NCBI GenBank assembly: GCA_017308475.1
Contig: JAFKEU010000005.1
Location: forward strand, 62,001-126,000
Reading direction: 5' to 3'
Source of the DNA: Alphaproteobacteria bacterium
Lineage (GTDB): Bacteria > Pseudomonadota > Alphaproteobacteria > Micropepsales > Micropepsaceae
DNA length: 64,000 bases
Shown in pieces: positions 8,900 through 17,592 of the stretch. The position numbers and the translations under genes are program-made. The notes beneath the pieces are model-generated. The model made no database searches. It was not told the DNA's origin and worked only from the letters and a program-made list of their open reading frames with translations. Each line of letters opens with the position of its first letter. Within the stretch, counting starts at the first letter, position 1.

Positions 8900-10168
8900 A
8901 TGCATCATTTCAAATATCGCGATGGCGTCTTGTGCGCCGAAGACGTGCCGCTGACCCTGCTGGCCGAAAAGGTCGGCACGCCCTTTTACTGCTATTCCAC
9001 CGCCACGCTGGAGCGGCACTACAAGGTGTTCGCCGGCGCGGTGCCGAAAGGCTCGCTGATCGCCTTTTCCGTCAAGGCCAACGGCAACCTGGCAGTGCTG
9101 AGGACGCTGGCCAGGCTTGGCGCCGGCGCTGATGTGGTGTCGGGCGGCGAGCTGGCCAAGGCGCTGGCCGCCGGGATATCGGCGGACAGGATCGTCTTCT
9201 CCGGCGTGGGCAAGACCGGGGAGGAGATGCGCGCGGCGCTTGCCGCCGGCATCCACCAGTTCAACGTCGAAAGCCAGCCCGAGCTGGATGCGCTGAATGC
9301 ACTGGCGCTGTCGATGGGCAAGCGCGCGCCCGTCACCTTGCGCATCAACCCGGATGTGGATGCCAAAACCCACGCCAAGATCACCACCGGCACGGCCGAG
9401 ACCAAGTTCGGCATCCCCTTTGTCCATGCCCGCGAGGCTTACGCCCATGCCGCCCGCCTTGCGGGTATCGAGATCGTGGGCGTCGATGTGCATATCGGCA
9501 GCCAGATCACCGACCTCGAGCCATTCGAGACCGCCTTTGTCCGGGTGGGCGAACTGATCGCCACCCTGCGCGCGGACGGCCATGCCATCACGCGCCTGGA
9601 CCTGGGCGGCGGGCTGGGCGTGCCGTACGAGCACAACAACGAGCCGCCACCGGACCCCGCCGCCTACGGCGCGATGGTCACGCGGGTGACCAGGGATTTC
9701 GGCTGCACGCTTTCCTTCGAGCCGGGGCGGCTGATCGCCGCCAATGCCGGGGTGCTGGTCAGCCGCGTGATCTATGTGAAGCGCGGCGATGCCAAGAACT
9801 TCCTGATCATCGACGCCGGCATGAACGACCTGATCCGCCCGGCGCTGTACGATTCCCATCATGAAATATTGGCGGTGAAGGAACCTGCGCCCGGTTCCCT
9901 GCGGCCGCGCTATGACGTGGTGGGGCCGGTCTGCGAAACATCCGATCTTTTTGCCGCCGGGCGCGCGCTGCCAGAGCTCAAATCGGGCGATTTGGTGGCA
10001 ATCATGACGGCGGGCGCCTATGGCGCGGTGATGGCCAGCAGTTACAATGCCCGTCCGCCCGCGCCGGAAGTCTTGGTGTCGGGCGACGAATGGGGCATCG
10101 TACGCCCCAGGCAGACATATGACGAGCTTATCGCGCAGGACCACATTCCCGCCTGGCTGGGCGGGTGA
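8900..10168 (+). CDS. lysA: Diaminopimelate decarboxylase
   Basis: A 422-residue PLP enzyme converting meso-diaminopimelate to lysine. The PLP lysine lies in FSVKANGN. The phosphate-binding and barrel motifs HIGSQITDL, GGGLGVPY and FEPGRLIAANAG are seen, and the substrate/catalytic segment GPVCETSDLF is intact. Length is normal. The start is an ATG 20 bases beyond the repeat element. The following gene appears to begin inside its 3' end. Confidence 0.96.
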   Translation: MHHFKYRDGVLCAEDVPLTLLAEKVGTPFYCYSTATLERHYKVFAGAVPKGSLIAFSVKANGNLAVLRTLARLGAGADVVSGGELAKALAAGISADRIVFSGVGKTGEEMRAALAAGIHQFNVESQPELDALNALALSMGKRAPVTLRINPDVDAKTHAKITTGTAETKFGIPFVHAREAYAHAARLAGIEIVGVDVHIGSQITDLEPFETAFVRVGELIATLRADGHAITRLDLGGGLGVPYEHNNEPPPDPAAYGAMVTRVTRDFGCTLSFEPGRLIAANAGVLVSRVIYVKRGDAKNFLIIDAGMNDLIRPALYDSHHEILAVKEPAPGSLRPRYDVVGPVCETSDLFAAGRALPELKSGDLVAIMTAGAYGAVMASSYNARPPAPEVLVSGDEWGIVRPRQTYDELIAQDHIPAWLGG

Positions 10169-12467
10169 ACCGCTTGAACGGCGGATCGCGCTCAGCCGCG
10201 CGTTGCTGGCGGTCGAACGCATCCTGCCGCGGCTCTGGCCGGCCGTCGGCTTCGGCGGCTTCTATCTCGCACTGGCGCTGACCGGCCTTTTCCAGATCAT
10301 TCCCTGGCCGGTGCAGGCGCTGCTGCTGGCCGCCACCATCACCGCCATCGGCCTGTCGCTGGAAGACGGCTTCCGCGACTTCCGCTGGCCGCGCAGCATC
10401 GACGGCGCGCGGCGGCTGGAACGCGACAGCGGTTTGATCCATCGCCCCATCTCCGAGCGCGGCGATCGCATGGCCGGGGCGGGCAGCGATGCATTCGCCG
10501 AAGCGCTGTGGCAACTGCATCAGGCGCGCGCCCTGCCCGGCAAGCTTCGGCTGGCCTTGCCGCACACTGATCTGGCCGAGCGCGATCCCCACGGCCTGCG
10601 CTGGTATCTTCTGATCGCGCTGGCGGTAGGCGCGGCGATGGCGCGCAGCGATACGGCCAGCCGGCTGATCGGCGCTTTCGACAGTGGCGCAGGCGCCGCC
10701 GCCAGCATCGATGCCTGGGTCGATCCACCGCCCTATACCGGCCTGCCGCTGATCACGCTGCACGCGGACCGGCAGGCTGCCATCGCCGTTCCGCAGGGCT
10801 CGGTGGTGTCGCTGAGGGTGCATGGCGCGCCGCGCATGCCCGGGCTTGTGGCGGGCAGCAACCATGCGCCCCGCTTCACCGGAGAGAATGGCGAGTATGC
10901 CAGCACCTTCGTCATCGCCCATGACGCGCGGCTGCGCGTGCAGGTGGGCGGCCACGCCATCGGCAAATGGGACATCCGTGCCGTTGCCGACGCCAGGCCG
11001 TCCATCCGCTTCACCGCCAAACCCAAGGCGACGCCGCAGCTGGCCACCGACTTTGCCTTCCGCGGCGGCGACGATTACGGCATCACCCGCGTGCATGCGA
11101 TCCTGAAGCCCCATGGCAGGCCGGGCAAGCCCTTGGTGGTGGACCTGCCGCTGCCGGAGGTATCGGCCAAACAGGTGGCGATGGATTCCTATGTCGACCT
11201 GACCGGGCACCCCTATGCGGGCCTGACGGTCGATGCGCGGCTTGAGGCGCGCGACGCGACCGGCCAGGCCGGGCTTAGCGAGCCGGTGACCTTCAAGCTG
11301 CCGGCGCGCGTCTTTACCGATCCATTGGCGCGGGCGCTGGTGGAGCAGCGCCAGCGGCTGGCCACCTCGGACGCGGCCGGAAGGCGCATCGTGGGCATGA
11401 CCCTGGATGCGCTGACCATTGGGCCCGAACGGTTCTACGACAACCGCAACGACATCTTCCTGGCCATCCGCAACGCCTTTTTCGGGGTGCAGAATGCGCG
11501 CAAGGAGGCCGACTATTCGAAGGTGGAAGAGCTTCTTTGGCAGACCGCGCTGAAGCTGGAACGCGGGGGACTTCTGTCGGCGGCCGAGGAATTGCGCAAG
11601 CTTCAGCGCATGCTGATGGCGGCCATGGCCTCGGGCGCGCCTCAGGACGTGATCGACGAGCTCCTGAAGCGTTATAACGAGGCGATGCAGCGCTATCTCG
11701 ACGCGATGCAGGCCAATCCCGGCGCCATGAACCAGCAGCCGCTGCCGCCCAACACCACCACGCTGGGCACCGACGACATCCAGACCCTGATGAAGATGAT
11801 CCAGAAACTGTCGGAGGCGGGCGACCGCAAACAGGCCGCCCAGCTTCTGGCCGTGCTGCAGTCCATGCTGGAAAACCTGCGCATGTCCCAGGGCAACGGC
11901 ACCGGCCAGGATGCCCGAAACAAGGCGCTGAACGAGCAGATGCAGAAATTCGGCAACCTGATGGGCCAGCAGCGCTCGCTGCTGGACAAGACGTTCCGCC
12001 AGCGCCAGGGCCAGGGCGATCCCAAGGATGGCGGCGCGCAGGGGCTGGCACGCCAGCAGGGCGAGCTGCAAAAGCAGCTGCAGGAAGCGATGAAGGGCAT
12101 GGACCCCAAGGCCGCCGGCAAGGTGGGCGAAGCGGGCCGGGCGATGTCGGAGGCCCAGAAGAATCTCGCGCGCGGCGACCTGGCCAATGCCGGCAATGCC
12201 CAGAACCAGGCGCTGGAAGCCCTGCGCCAGGGCGCGCAACAGCTGGCCCAGGCCGCGCAGGAAGGGCAGAACGGCAAGCAGGCGGGCGGGCGCGATCCGC
12301 TGGGCCGGGGCAATTCGCCCTTGGGCAATTCGGGGGTGAAGATTCCGGGGCCCGATGAACTGGCCCGCGCCCGCGAAATCCTGCAGGAGCTGCGCCGGCG
12401 CGCGGCCCAGATGAACCGGCCGCAGCAGGAGCGCGATTACCTGGATCGGCTTTTGAAGGCCTTTTGA
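10119..12467 (+). CDS. TIGR02302/DUF4175 family membrane protein
   Basis: A 782-residue protein with two or three N-terminal transmembrane segments, a central beta-rich region and a long Gln/Ala-rich C-terminal third (residues about 500-780) likely to be helical or coiled coil. This matches the alphaproteobacterial TIGR02302 family, whose function is unknown; an envelope role is likely. The start is uncertain. ATG 10119 overlaps lysA by 50 bases, ATG 10047 overlaps more, and a TTG at 10203 would avoid overlap. Homology-like sequence (LERRIALSRALLAVER) begins before 10203, so I chose 10119. Confidence 0.8.
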   Translation: MTSLSRRTTFPPGWAGEPLERRIALSRALLAVERILPRLWPAVGFGGFYLALALTGLFQIIPWPVQALLLAATITAIGLSLEDGFRDFRWPRSIDGARRLERDSGLIHRPISERGDRMAGAGSDAFAEALWQLHQARALPGKLRLALPHTDLAERDPHGLRWYLLIALAVGAAMARSDTASRLIGAFDSGAGAAASIDAWVDPPPYTGLPLITLHADRQAAIAVPQGSVVSLRVHGAPRMPGLVAGSNHAPRFTGENGEYASTFVIAHDARLRVQVGGHAIGKWDIRAVADARPSIRFTAKPKATPQLATDFAFRGGDDYGITRVHAILKPHGRPGKPLVVDLPLPEVSAKQVAMDSYVDLTGHPYAGLTVDARLEARDATGQAGLSEPVTFKLPARVFTDPLARALVEQRQRLATSDAAGRRIVGMTLDALTIGPERFYDNRNDIFLAIRNAFFGVQNARKEADYSKVEELLWQTALKLERGGLLSAAEELRKLQRMLMAAMASGAPQDVIDELLKRYNEAMQRYLDAMQANPGAMNQQPLPPNTTTLGTDDIQTLMKMIQKLSEAGDRKQAAQLLAVLQSMLENLRMSQGNGTGQDARNKALNEQMQKFGNLMGQQRSLLDKTFRQRQGQGDPKDGGAQGLARQQGELQKQLQEAMKGMDPKAAGKVGEAGRAMSEAQKNLARGDLANAGNAQNQALEALRQGAQQLAQAAQEGQNGKQAGGRDPLGRGNSPLGNSGVKIPGPDELARAREILQELRRRAAQMNRPQQERDYLDRLLKAF

Positions 12468-12525
12468 GATGATCCCCCTCTGTCGCAGCTCGGTCTGCCT
12501 CCGGCAGACACAGCGCTGCGACATC

Positions 12526-12558
12526 TCCCCCTTCCTGGTGCTCCGCACCGAAGGGGGA
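12526..12558. terminator. Bidirectional hairpin, CCTCCCCC family copy 2
   Basis: TCCCCCTTC (12526-12534) pairs with GAAGGGGGA (12550-12558), with an inner GGTGC/GCACC stem. A second hairpin GTCTGCC/GGCAGAC lies at 12493-12509. Both sit between convergent genes (TIGR02302 and hpt), where a bidirectional terminator is expected. Confidence 0.5.
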
Positions 12559-12577
12559 AGGAAGCCTGTCCTGGCAG

Positions 12578-13099
12578 TCAGGAGGTAACCTGGCCGATAT
12601 AGGGCAGCGCACGATAGCGCCCGGCATCGTCCATGCCATAGCCGACAATGAAATCCTTCACCCCCGTATAGAGAGCGTAATCGGCCTTGGTCACCGCATC
12701 GTCGTGATGCTTGTCCACCGCCACCACTGTTCTGACCGAGGCGGCGCCCGCGTCCAGCAGCAGCCTGGTGGCGCGCGCCATGGTGTGGCCCCGGTCCAGC
12801 ACGCCGTCGATCAGAAGCACATGCTTGCCCTTCACATGCTCGGTCGGCGCGGCCAGGACCGACAGCGCGCTTCCAGTGCGCGCATTGCCGTAGGAGCGCA
12901 GCCAGATCATCTCGGTCTCCAGGTGCACGCCTTCCCCCGCCAGCGCGCGCACCAGGTCGGCGGCGAAGACGAAGGCGCCCACCAGGATGGGCGCGGCGAC
13001 CTGGGGCCGGTCGGGCAAGGCGGCCAGCGTGCGGGCAAGCGCCTTCAGCCGGGTGGCTATGTCTTCGGCGGAATAGAGAACCGGAGGAATGCTGCTCAC
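12578..13099 (-). CDS. hpt: Hypoxanthine phosphoribosyltransferase-like protein
   Basis: A 173-residue type I phosphoribosyltransferase that would make IMP or GMP from a purine base and PRPP. The PRPP loop reads VLLIDGVLDRGHTMA, the base-binding region VDKHHDDAVTKADY, and the C-terminal stretch FIVGYGMDDAGRYRALPYIG is typical of Hpt. The oddity is the PRPP loop: the usual acidic pair (E-D or D-D) is D-G here. It may still bind PRPP, but substrate or activity may differ. It overlaps the next minus-strand gene by 4 bases. Confidence 0.75.
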   Translation of the reverse strand: MSSIPPVLYSAEDIATRLKALARTLAALPDRPQVAAPILVGAFVFAADLVRALAGEGVHLETEMIWLRSYGNARTGSALSVLAAPTEHVKGKHVLLIDGVLDRGHTMARATRLLLDAGAASVRTVVAVDKHHDDAVTKADYALYTGVKDFIVGYGMDDAGRYRALPYIGQVTS

Positions 13100-13824
13100 G
13101 AAGCGTCCTTGGAGAAGCGGACTTCCAGGTGCCGCGCCGTGGCGGGCGGGCTGGAAAGCCGTGTGGCAAACGGCACGGACTGTCCCGGCTTCAGCGTGGA
13201 GGCATTGGGCTTGAAGGTCCAGTGATAGAGTTCGCGGTTGTCGGCGTCGCTGAGGGTGACGCGCACCGTCTGCGGCACCGGCAGCTCGCGGGGGCCGGTA
13301 TTGACGATCCGGCCGGAGACCGCCAGCACCACCTGGCCATCTTCGCTCTGGCGCTTGTAATTCACCTGCCGGAAGTCGATGCCCCTGTCATTGACGGGCA
13401 GGCCCAGGCCCGAATAGACCCCGGCAGACTGGGGCCAGATCACCGCGATGTCCTGCCGGTAGCGCACCGCCGACACCGCGATCAGGACCACCATCGCGAT
13501 CAGCCCCACCCAGCCCGCCGCCACGGCCAGGCCGGGCGGGACGGCCTTTCGCGCGGGCGCGGACGCCGCGGCGGGGGTCATGTCGCGAATGAACACGGGA
13601 TCGGCGGCATGGGTGGTCTGTGCGGCTTCGGGGGCAGCCCCTGCCCCCGGTTCGGGCGCGGGTGGCGGCGGTGATTCGGGCGCGGGGGCCTCCTGCTCCG
13701 GCGCCTCGCCCGCCTGGTGCCAGCTATGGGCGCATTTCGAACAGCGCACGGTGCGACCGGCAGCCGGAAATCTGGCGCCGTCAACCGTGTAGCGGGTGGC
13801 GCAGGAAGGACAGGTGATGATCAT
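13096..13824 (-). CDS. MJ0042 zinc-ribbon / DUF3426-type membrane protein
   Basis: A 242-residue protein. An N-terminal zinc ribbon (CPSCATRYTV … VRCSKCAHSW, residues 4-32) is followed by a Pro/Glu/Ala-rich linker. A single transmembrane helix follows at about residues 98-120. The C-terminal domain contains VNTGPRELPVPQTVRVTLSD, like DUF3426, an immunoglobulin-like beta fold. The family often sits beside hpt and ftsEX in alphaproteobacteria. Function is unknown; envelope-linked regulation is a guess. Confidence 0.82.
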   Translation of the reverse strand: MIITCPSCATRYTVDGARFPAAGRTVRCSKCAHSWHQAGEAPEQEAPAPESPPPPAPEPGAGAAPEAAQTTHAADPVFIRDMTPAAASAPARKAVPPGLAVAAGWVGLIAMVVLIAVSAVRYRQDIAVIWPQSAGVYSGLGLPVNDRGIDFRQVNYKRQSEDGQVVLAVSGRIVNTGPRELPVPQTVRVTLSDADNRELYHWTFKPNASTLKPGQSVPFATRLSSPPATARHLEVRFSKDAS

Positions 13825-13959
13825 GCCGGCCCAGGTGGAAGATTGCCGCGAAAATAGGAGGCGCGGCCCCCCGGAGCAAGCATGGCAGCCAGACCGTCAA
13901 CATCACACTAAGACGTTTGGGCGCCCCCATTTTCCGGCAAAATGCTTTATGGTCGTGCC

Positions 13960-14628
13960 ATGGTCCGCTTCGAAAATGTCGGCATGCGTTACGGCTCGGG
14001 GCCGGAGGTGCTGCGCGACGTCAGCTTCAACCTCAAGCCCGGCTCCTTCACCTTCCTGACCGGCCTGTCGGGCGCCGGCAAGACCACCCTGCTCAAGCTT
14101 ATCTGCATCGCCGAACCGCCCAGCCGCGGCCTGATCACGCTGTTCGGAACCGACCTGGCCACCGCCAAGAGAAACCAGTTTCCGGCCCTTCGGCGCCGCA
14201 TCGGGGTGGTGTTCCAGGATTTCCGGCTGCTGAACCATCTTTCGGTTTTCGACAATGTCGCCCTGCCGTTGCGCCTGGCGGGGCGGCGCATGGCCGACTT
14301 CCACCATGATGTGAGCGAGCTGCTGTCCTGGGTGGGGCTGGGTGATCGCATGCATGCGCGTCCACCCACGCTTTCGGGCGGCGAGCAGCAGCGCATCGCC
14401 ATCGCCCGCGCGGTGGTGGCCCGCCCCGACCTTCTGATCGCCGACGAACCCACCGGCAACGTGGACCCCGAAATGGGGGCCCGGCTGGTCCGCCTGATCG
14501 CCGAGCTGAACCGGCTGGGCACCACCGTTCTCATCGCCACCCATGATCGCCACCTGGTCGAAGCCACCCGCGGCCGCGAAATGCGGCTGGTGGAAGGCCG
14601 GCTCATGGAATTGCGTCCGGTGACATAG
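13960..14628 (+). CDS. ftsE: Cell division ATP-binding protein FtsE
   Basis: A 222-residue ABC ATPase that partners FtsX to control septal peptidoglycan hydrolases. Walker A GLSGAGKTTLLK, Q-loop VVFQDFRLL, signature LSGGEQQRIAIARA, Walker B LLIADEPTGNVD and the switch His in ATHDR are all present. I start at MVRFENVGMRYG because FtsE proteins begin there and this gives the standard 222 residues. An in-frame ATG at 13942 would add six residues. Confidence 0.94.
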   Translation: MVRFENVGMRYGSGPEVLRDVSFNLKPGSFTFLTGLSGAGKTTLLKLICIAEPPSRGLITLFGTDLATAKRNQFPALRRRIGVVFQDFRLLNHLSVFDNVALPLRLAGRRMADFHHDVSELLSWVGLGDRMHARPPTLSGGEQQRIAIARAVVARPDLLIADEPTGNVDPEMGARLVRLIAELNRLGTTVLIATHDRHLVEATRGREMRLVEGRLMELRPVT

Positions 14629-14629
14629 C

Positions 14630-15541
14630 ATGGCCGAGCGCACGCCCTCCTTCCTGTCCCGCGATCCCATCCTGCCCAAGGACGGGGGCGCGGCCCCGCT
14701 GGATTTCGTCATCGCGGTGATGGCCTTCCTGGCGGCGCTGGCGCTGGGCGCCTCGCTTCTGGCCGACCGCGCCGCCGAAGGCTGGCGGAGCGGATTGTCC
14801 GACCGCATCACCGTGCAGATCCTGCCGCCGGAGGATGGCGATCCGGCCACCGGCCTGAATGCCGAGACCCGTGCCGCGCTGTCGGTACTGAATGCCACGC
14901 CCGGCATCGCCCATGCCGCGCCGCTTTCGGACGCGCAGATCAACACCCTGCTGGAGCCATGGATCGGCAAGGACGGCGCGGTGGCGGGCATTCCCCTGCC
15001 AAAACTGATCGATGCGACGCTGGTGCCGGGCGCGCAGGTGGATTTCACCCGCCTGTCCGCCGCCCTGAAACAGGCCGCGCCGCATGCGCTTCTGGACGAC
15101 CACCGCCGCTGGATCGCGCGGCTGAAGAACCTGGCCGACACGGTGCGCTGGTCGGCCTATGCCATCCTGCTCCTGATCGCGGGCGCCACCGCCGCGGCGG
15201 TGTCCTTCGCCACCCGGGCCGGACTTGAGGCGCATCACGAGATGGTGGCCCTGCTACACCAGATGGGCGCGCTGCCCGGTTTCATCGCCCGCGCCGTGGA
15301 ATGGCATTATTTCACCTCGGCGCTGTTTGCCGCGGCGGTGGGCACCGCGCTGGCCGCGATGGTGTTCGTGGGCGCAGGCGGGCTGGAAAGCTTTGGCGTG
15401 GAGGCGGTGCCCTTCCTGCCGCCCTTGTCCTTGAAGCTGACCGAGTTACCATGGCTGCTGCTGGTTCCGGCCGCCACTGCGCTGATCGCCTGGGCGACAG
15501 CGCGCACCTCGGTCCTGTCGGTTGTGAAGGCTATCTATTGA
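14630..15541 (+). CDS. ftsX: Cell division protein FtsX
   Basis: A 303-residue membrane permease-like partner of FtsE. A cytoplasmic N-terminus leads to transmembrane helix 1 (about residues 24-46). A periplasmic domain of about 130 residues, which would contact hydrolase regulators, is followed by three C-terminal transmembrane helices. It starts one base after the ftsE stop, so the pair is an operon. Confidence 0.92.
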   Translation: MAERTPSFLSRDPILPKDGGAAPLDFVIAVMAFLAALALGASLLADRAAEGWRSGLSDRITVQILPPEDGDPATGLNAETRAALSVLNATPGIAHAAPLSDAQINTLLEPWIGKDGAVAGIPLPKLIDATLVPGAQVDFTRLSAALKQAAPHALLDDHRRWIARLKNLADTVRWSAYAILLLIAGATAAAVSFATRAGLEAHHEMVALLHQMGALPGFIARAVEWHYFTSALFAAAVGTALAAMVFVGAGGLESFGVEAVPFLPPLSLKLTELPWLLLVPAATALIAWATARTSVLSVVKAIY

Positions 15542-15572
15542 AGCCTGCCCGCTGTTATTTTCGCGGCCGGCA

Positions 15573-16157
15573 GTGGAGTCTGACGTGCGTGTGTTCCTGG
15601 CCGCCCTGCTGGTGATCTTTCTGGCCTATGTCGTCGGCTTTGTCCTGTTCGTCGGCGGCCTTCCGGCGCGGGCGAAGGCGCCGCCGCGTGCCGATGCCAT
15701 CGTGGTGCTGACCGGCGGCGACGAAAGGCTGGATACGGCGGTGGCGCTTCTGGAACGGGGCGTGGGCAAGAGGCTTCTGATCAGCGGGGTTTCGCTGGAA
15801 ACCACCAAGGAGGTGCTGGGCCACATATCCGGCGGCGGCCCGCGCTTTGGCTGCTGCGCCGATATCGGCTATGGCGCCCAGGATACCCATGGCAATGCCG
15901 AGGAAACCGCCGAATGGATGCGCCAGCATCACTTCAAGAGCCTGATCCTGGTCACCAGCCGCTATCACATGCCCCGCGCGATGGCAGAGTTTTCCACCAT
16001 GCTGCCGGACATCCGCATCATCCCCTGGCCGGTGGACCAGGAGGGCATCGACCTTGGCGGCTGGTGGCGGCACGGCCGGACCATGGCGCTGCTGAACCGC
16101 GAGTATCTCAAATTCCTTGCCAGCCTGGTCACCACCAAACTGGCGCACCACGCCTGA
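15573..16157 (+). CDS. YdcF/DUF218 family envelope protein
   Basis: A 194-residue protein with one N-terminal transmembrane helix and a DUF218 domain. The family motif ADAIVVLTGGDERLDTAVALLERG is followed by RLLISG, then AEETAEWMRQHHFKSLILVTSRYHMPRA, the conserved DUF218 core. These proteins are linked to envelope glycolipid or peptidoglycan biology, with enzymatic activity unclear. GTG 15573 is used; GTG 15585 is equally possible. It overlaps plsC by one base (TGATG). Confidence 0.82.
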   Translation: MESDVRVFLAALLVIFLAYVVGFVLFVGGLPARAKAPPRADAIVVLTGGDERLDTAVALLERGVGKRLLISGVSLETTKEVLGHISGGGPRFGCCADIGYGAQDTHGNAEETAEWMRQHHFKSLILVTSRYHMPRAMAEFSTMLPDIRIIPWPVDQEGIDLGGWWRHGRTMALLNREYLKFLASLVTTKLAHHA

Positions 16158-16858
16158 TGCTGGCGCTGCGCTCCTTTCTGTTCATGGCCTGGTTCATGGG
16201 CCTGACCATCGTGCTGGGGATCGTATGCCTGCCGCTGCTGGCGCTGCCGCGGCGGGGCGCCGTTGCCGTAGGCCGCTTCTGGTCGATCGCGACGCTCTGG
16301 GGCCTGAAGGCCATTGCCGGGCTGGACTGGCGCATCACCGGCACCGTGCCGCGGAAGCCGGTGCTGGTCGCCGCCAAGCATATGAGCATGTGGGACACGC
16401 TTGCCCTGCACATCGCGCTGGGCGATCCGGGCATCGTGCTCAAACGCCAATTGCTGCGCATTCCCTTCTATGGATGGTATCTGGGCAAGGCCGCCGCGAT
16501 CCCGATCGAGCGCAGCGCCGGGGCCAATGCCCTGCGCGCCATGACCGCGGCGGCAAAAGCGGTGCTTGACGAAGGCCGTCCCGTGCTGATCTTCCCCGAG
16601 GGTACGCGCAAAAAGCCGGGCGCGGCGCCCGATTACAAGCCGGGGGTGGCGGGGCTTTACGCCATGCTTGGGGTTGCCTGCGTACCGGTGGCGCTGGATT
16701 CGGGCGTCTATTGGCAGGGCTTCTGGAAACGGCCCGGCATCATTACGCTGGCCTTCCTGGAGCCTATTCCGCCAGGGCTGAAGCGCGGCGAATTCATGGC
16801 CATGCTGGAAGGGCGCATAGAGACGGCGACCGCCGCGCTGCTCGCGAGGGCACCATGA
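16157..16858 (+). CDS. plsC: 1-acyl-sn-glycerol-3-phosphate acyltransferase
   Basis: A 233-residue membrane acyltransferase making phosphatidic acid. The HX4D catalytic motif is in KHMSMWDTL, the substrate-binding motif is FPEGTRKKPG, and an N-terminal hydrophobic anchor covers residues 5-32. The ATG shares a base with the ydcF stop, and the stop overlaps the next ATG, so ydcF-plsC-YkgJ form one operon. Confidence 0.93.
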   Translation: MLALRSFLFMAWFMGLTIVLGIVCLPLLALPRRGAVAVGRFWSIATLWGLKAIAGLDWRITGTVPRKPVLVAAKHMSMWDTLALHIALGDPGIVLKRQLLRIPFYGWYLGKAAAIPIERSAGANALRAMTAAAKAVLDEGRPVLIFPEGTRKKPGAAPDYKPGVAGLYAMLGVACVPVALDSGVYWQGFWKRPGIITLAFLEPIPPGLKRGEFMAMLEGRIETATAALLARAP

Positions 16859-17478
16859 AACCACAGAGGACAAAGTCCACCCCGCTGGCGAAGCGCGAAT
16901 GCGGGCCGTGCCGCGCCTGTTGCCAGGAGCTGAAGATCGCCGCGCCGGAGCTGAAGAAGAAGGCCGGAGTGCTTTGCCGGCACCATACCGGCAGCGGTTG
17001 CGGCATCTATGCCGGCCGGCCGCTTGTATGCCGCGAATTTCTTTGCGGCTGGCGCCTGTTCGAGGAATTGGGCGACGACTGGCGTCCCGACCTGTCGGGC
17101 GCGCTGATCGTCAAGCGCGCGGCGGCCGACATGCCCAAGCAATTCCGCGGCGCCGAATACGGCATCTCCATCGTGGTTACCGGCGGTGAGGCCGCGATCC
17201 GTCGCCCAGGCTTTGCCGAATATATCGTCTCGCTTTTGAAGCGGGGCATCGCGGTGAACATGTCGGCCGCCTCGCCCTCTACCCTGCTCAACCATCATCT
17301 GGAGCCCGAGGCCGCCGGCCGGAACCTGGAGGCCACGCGCAACACCCTGGCCCGGCTTTACCGGATGCTGAAGGCCGCACGCTGGAAGCGGGGGCCGATG
17401 ATGCTGTGGCACCTCTATCGGCTGGAAGTGGAGCGCCAGAAGGCCCTGATGGAAAAAAGACTTAGCAAAAACAGCTAG
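16855..17478 (+). CDS. YkgJ-family cysteine-cluster protein
   Basis: A 207-residue protein. Eight Cys in the first 65 residues (CGPCRACC, then LCRHH … GCGIY … VCREFLCGW) match the YkgJ zinc- or iron-chelating cluster family. The rest is helical, Arg/Lys-rich, and not recognised. Function is unknown. It is translationally coupled to plsC by an ATGA overlap. Confidence 0.75.
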   Translation: MKPQRTKSTPLAKRECGPCRACCQELKIAAPELKKKAGVLCRHHTGSGCGIYAGRPLVCREFLCGWRLFEELGDDWRPDLSGALIVKRAAADMPKQFRGAEYGISIVVTGGEAAIRRPGFAEYIVSLLKRGIAVNMSAASPSTLLNHHLEPEAAGRNLEATRNTLARLYRMLKAARWKRGPMMLWHLYRLEVERQKALMEKRLSKNS

Positions 17479-17592
17479 TTAACTTTACAGCACGCTGGGG
17501 ACGGCACTGGAAGTTGCGGCTGAAAGGGCCATATTAAGCGCCTGCCCGCCAGGATAGCGGGACCTGTCGGGATGTGTTTGGTATCCATCGGA

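Noticed and set aside
10128..13169. 1013-codon minus-strand open frame opposite lysA/TIGR02302/hpt
   Set aside because: Antisense to well-supported genes, Arg/Gln/His-rich composition typical of GC-rich shadow frames, no motifs.
17479..17592. Cobalamin riboswitch before nrdJ
   Set aside because: No B12-box-like sequence or suitable long structured leader is present in this short gap.
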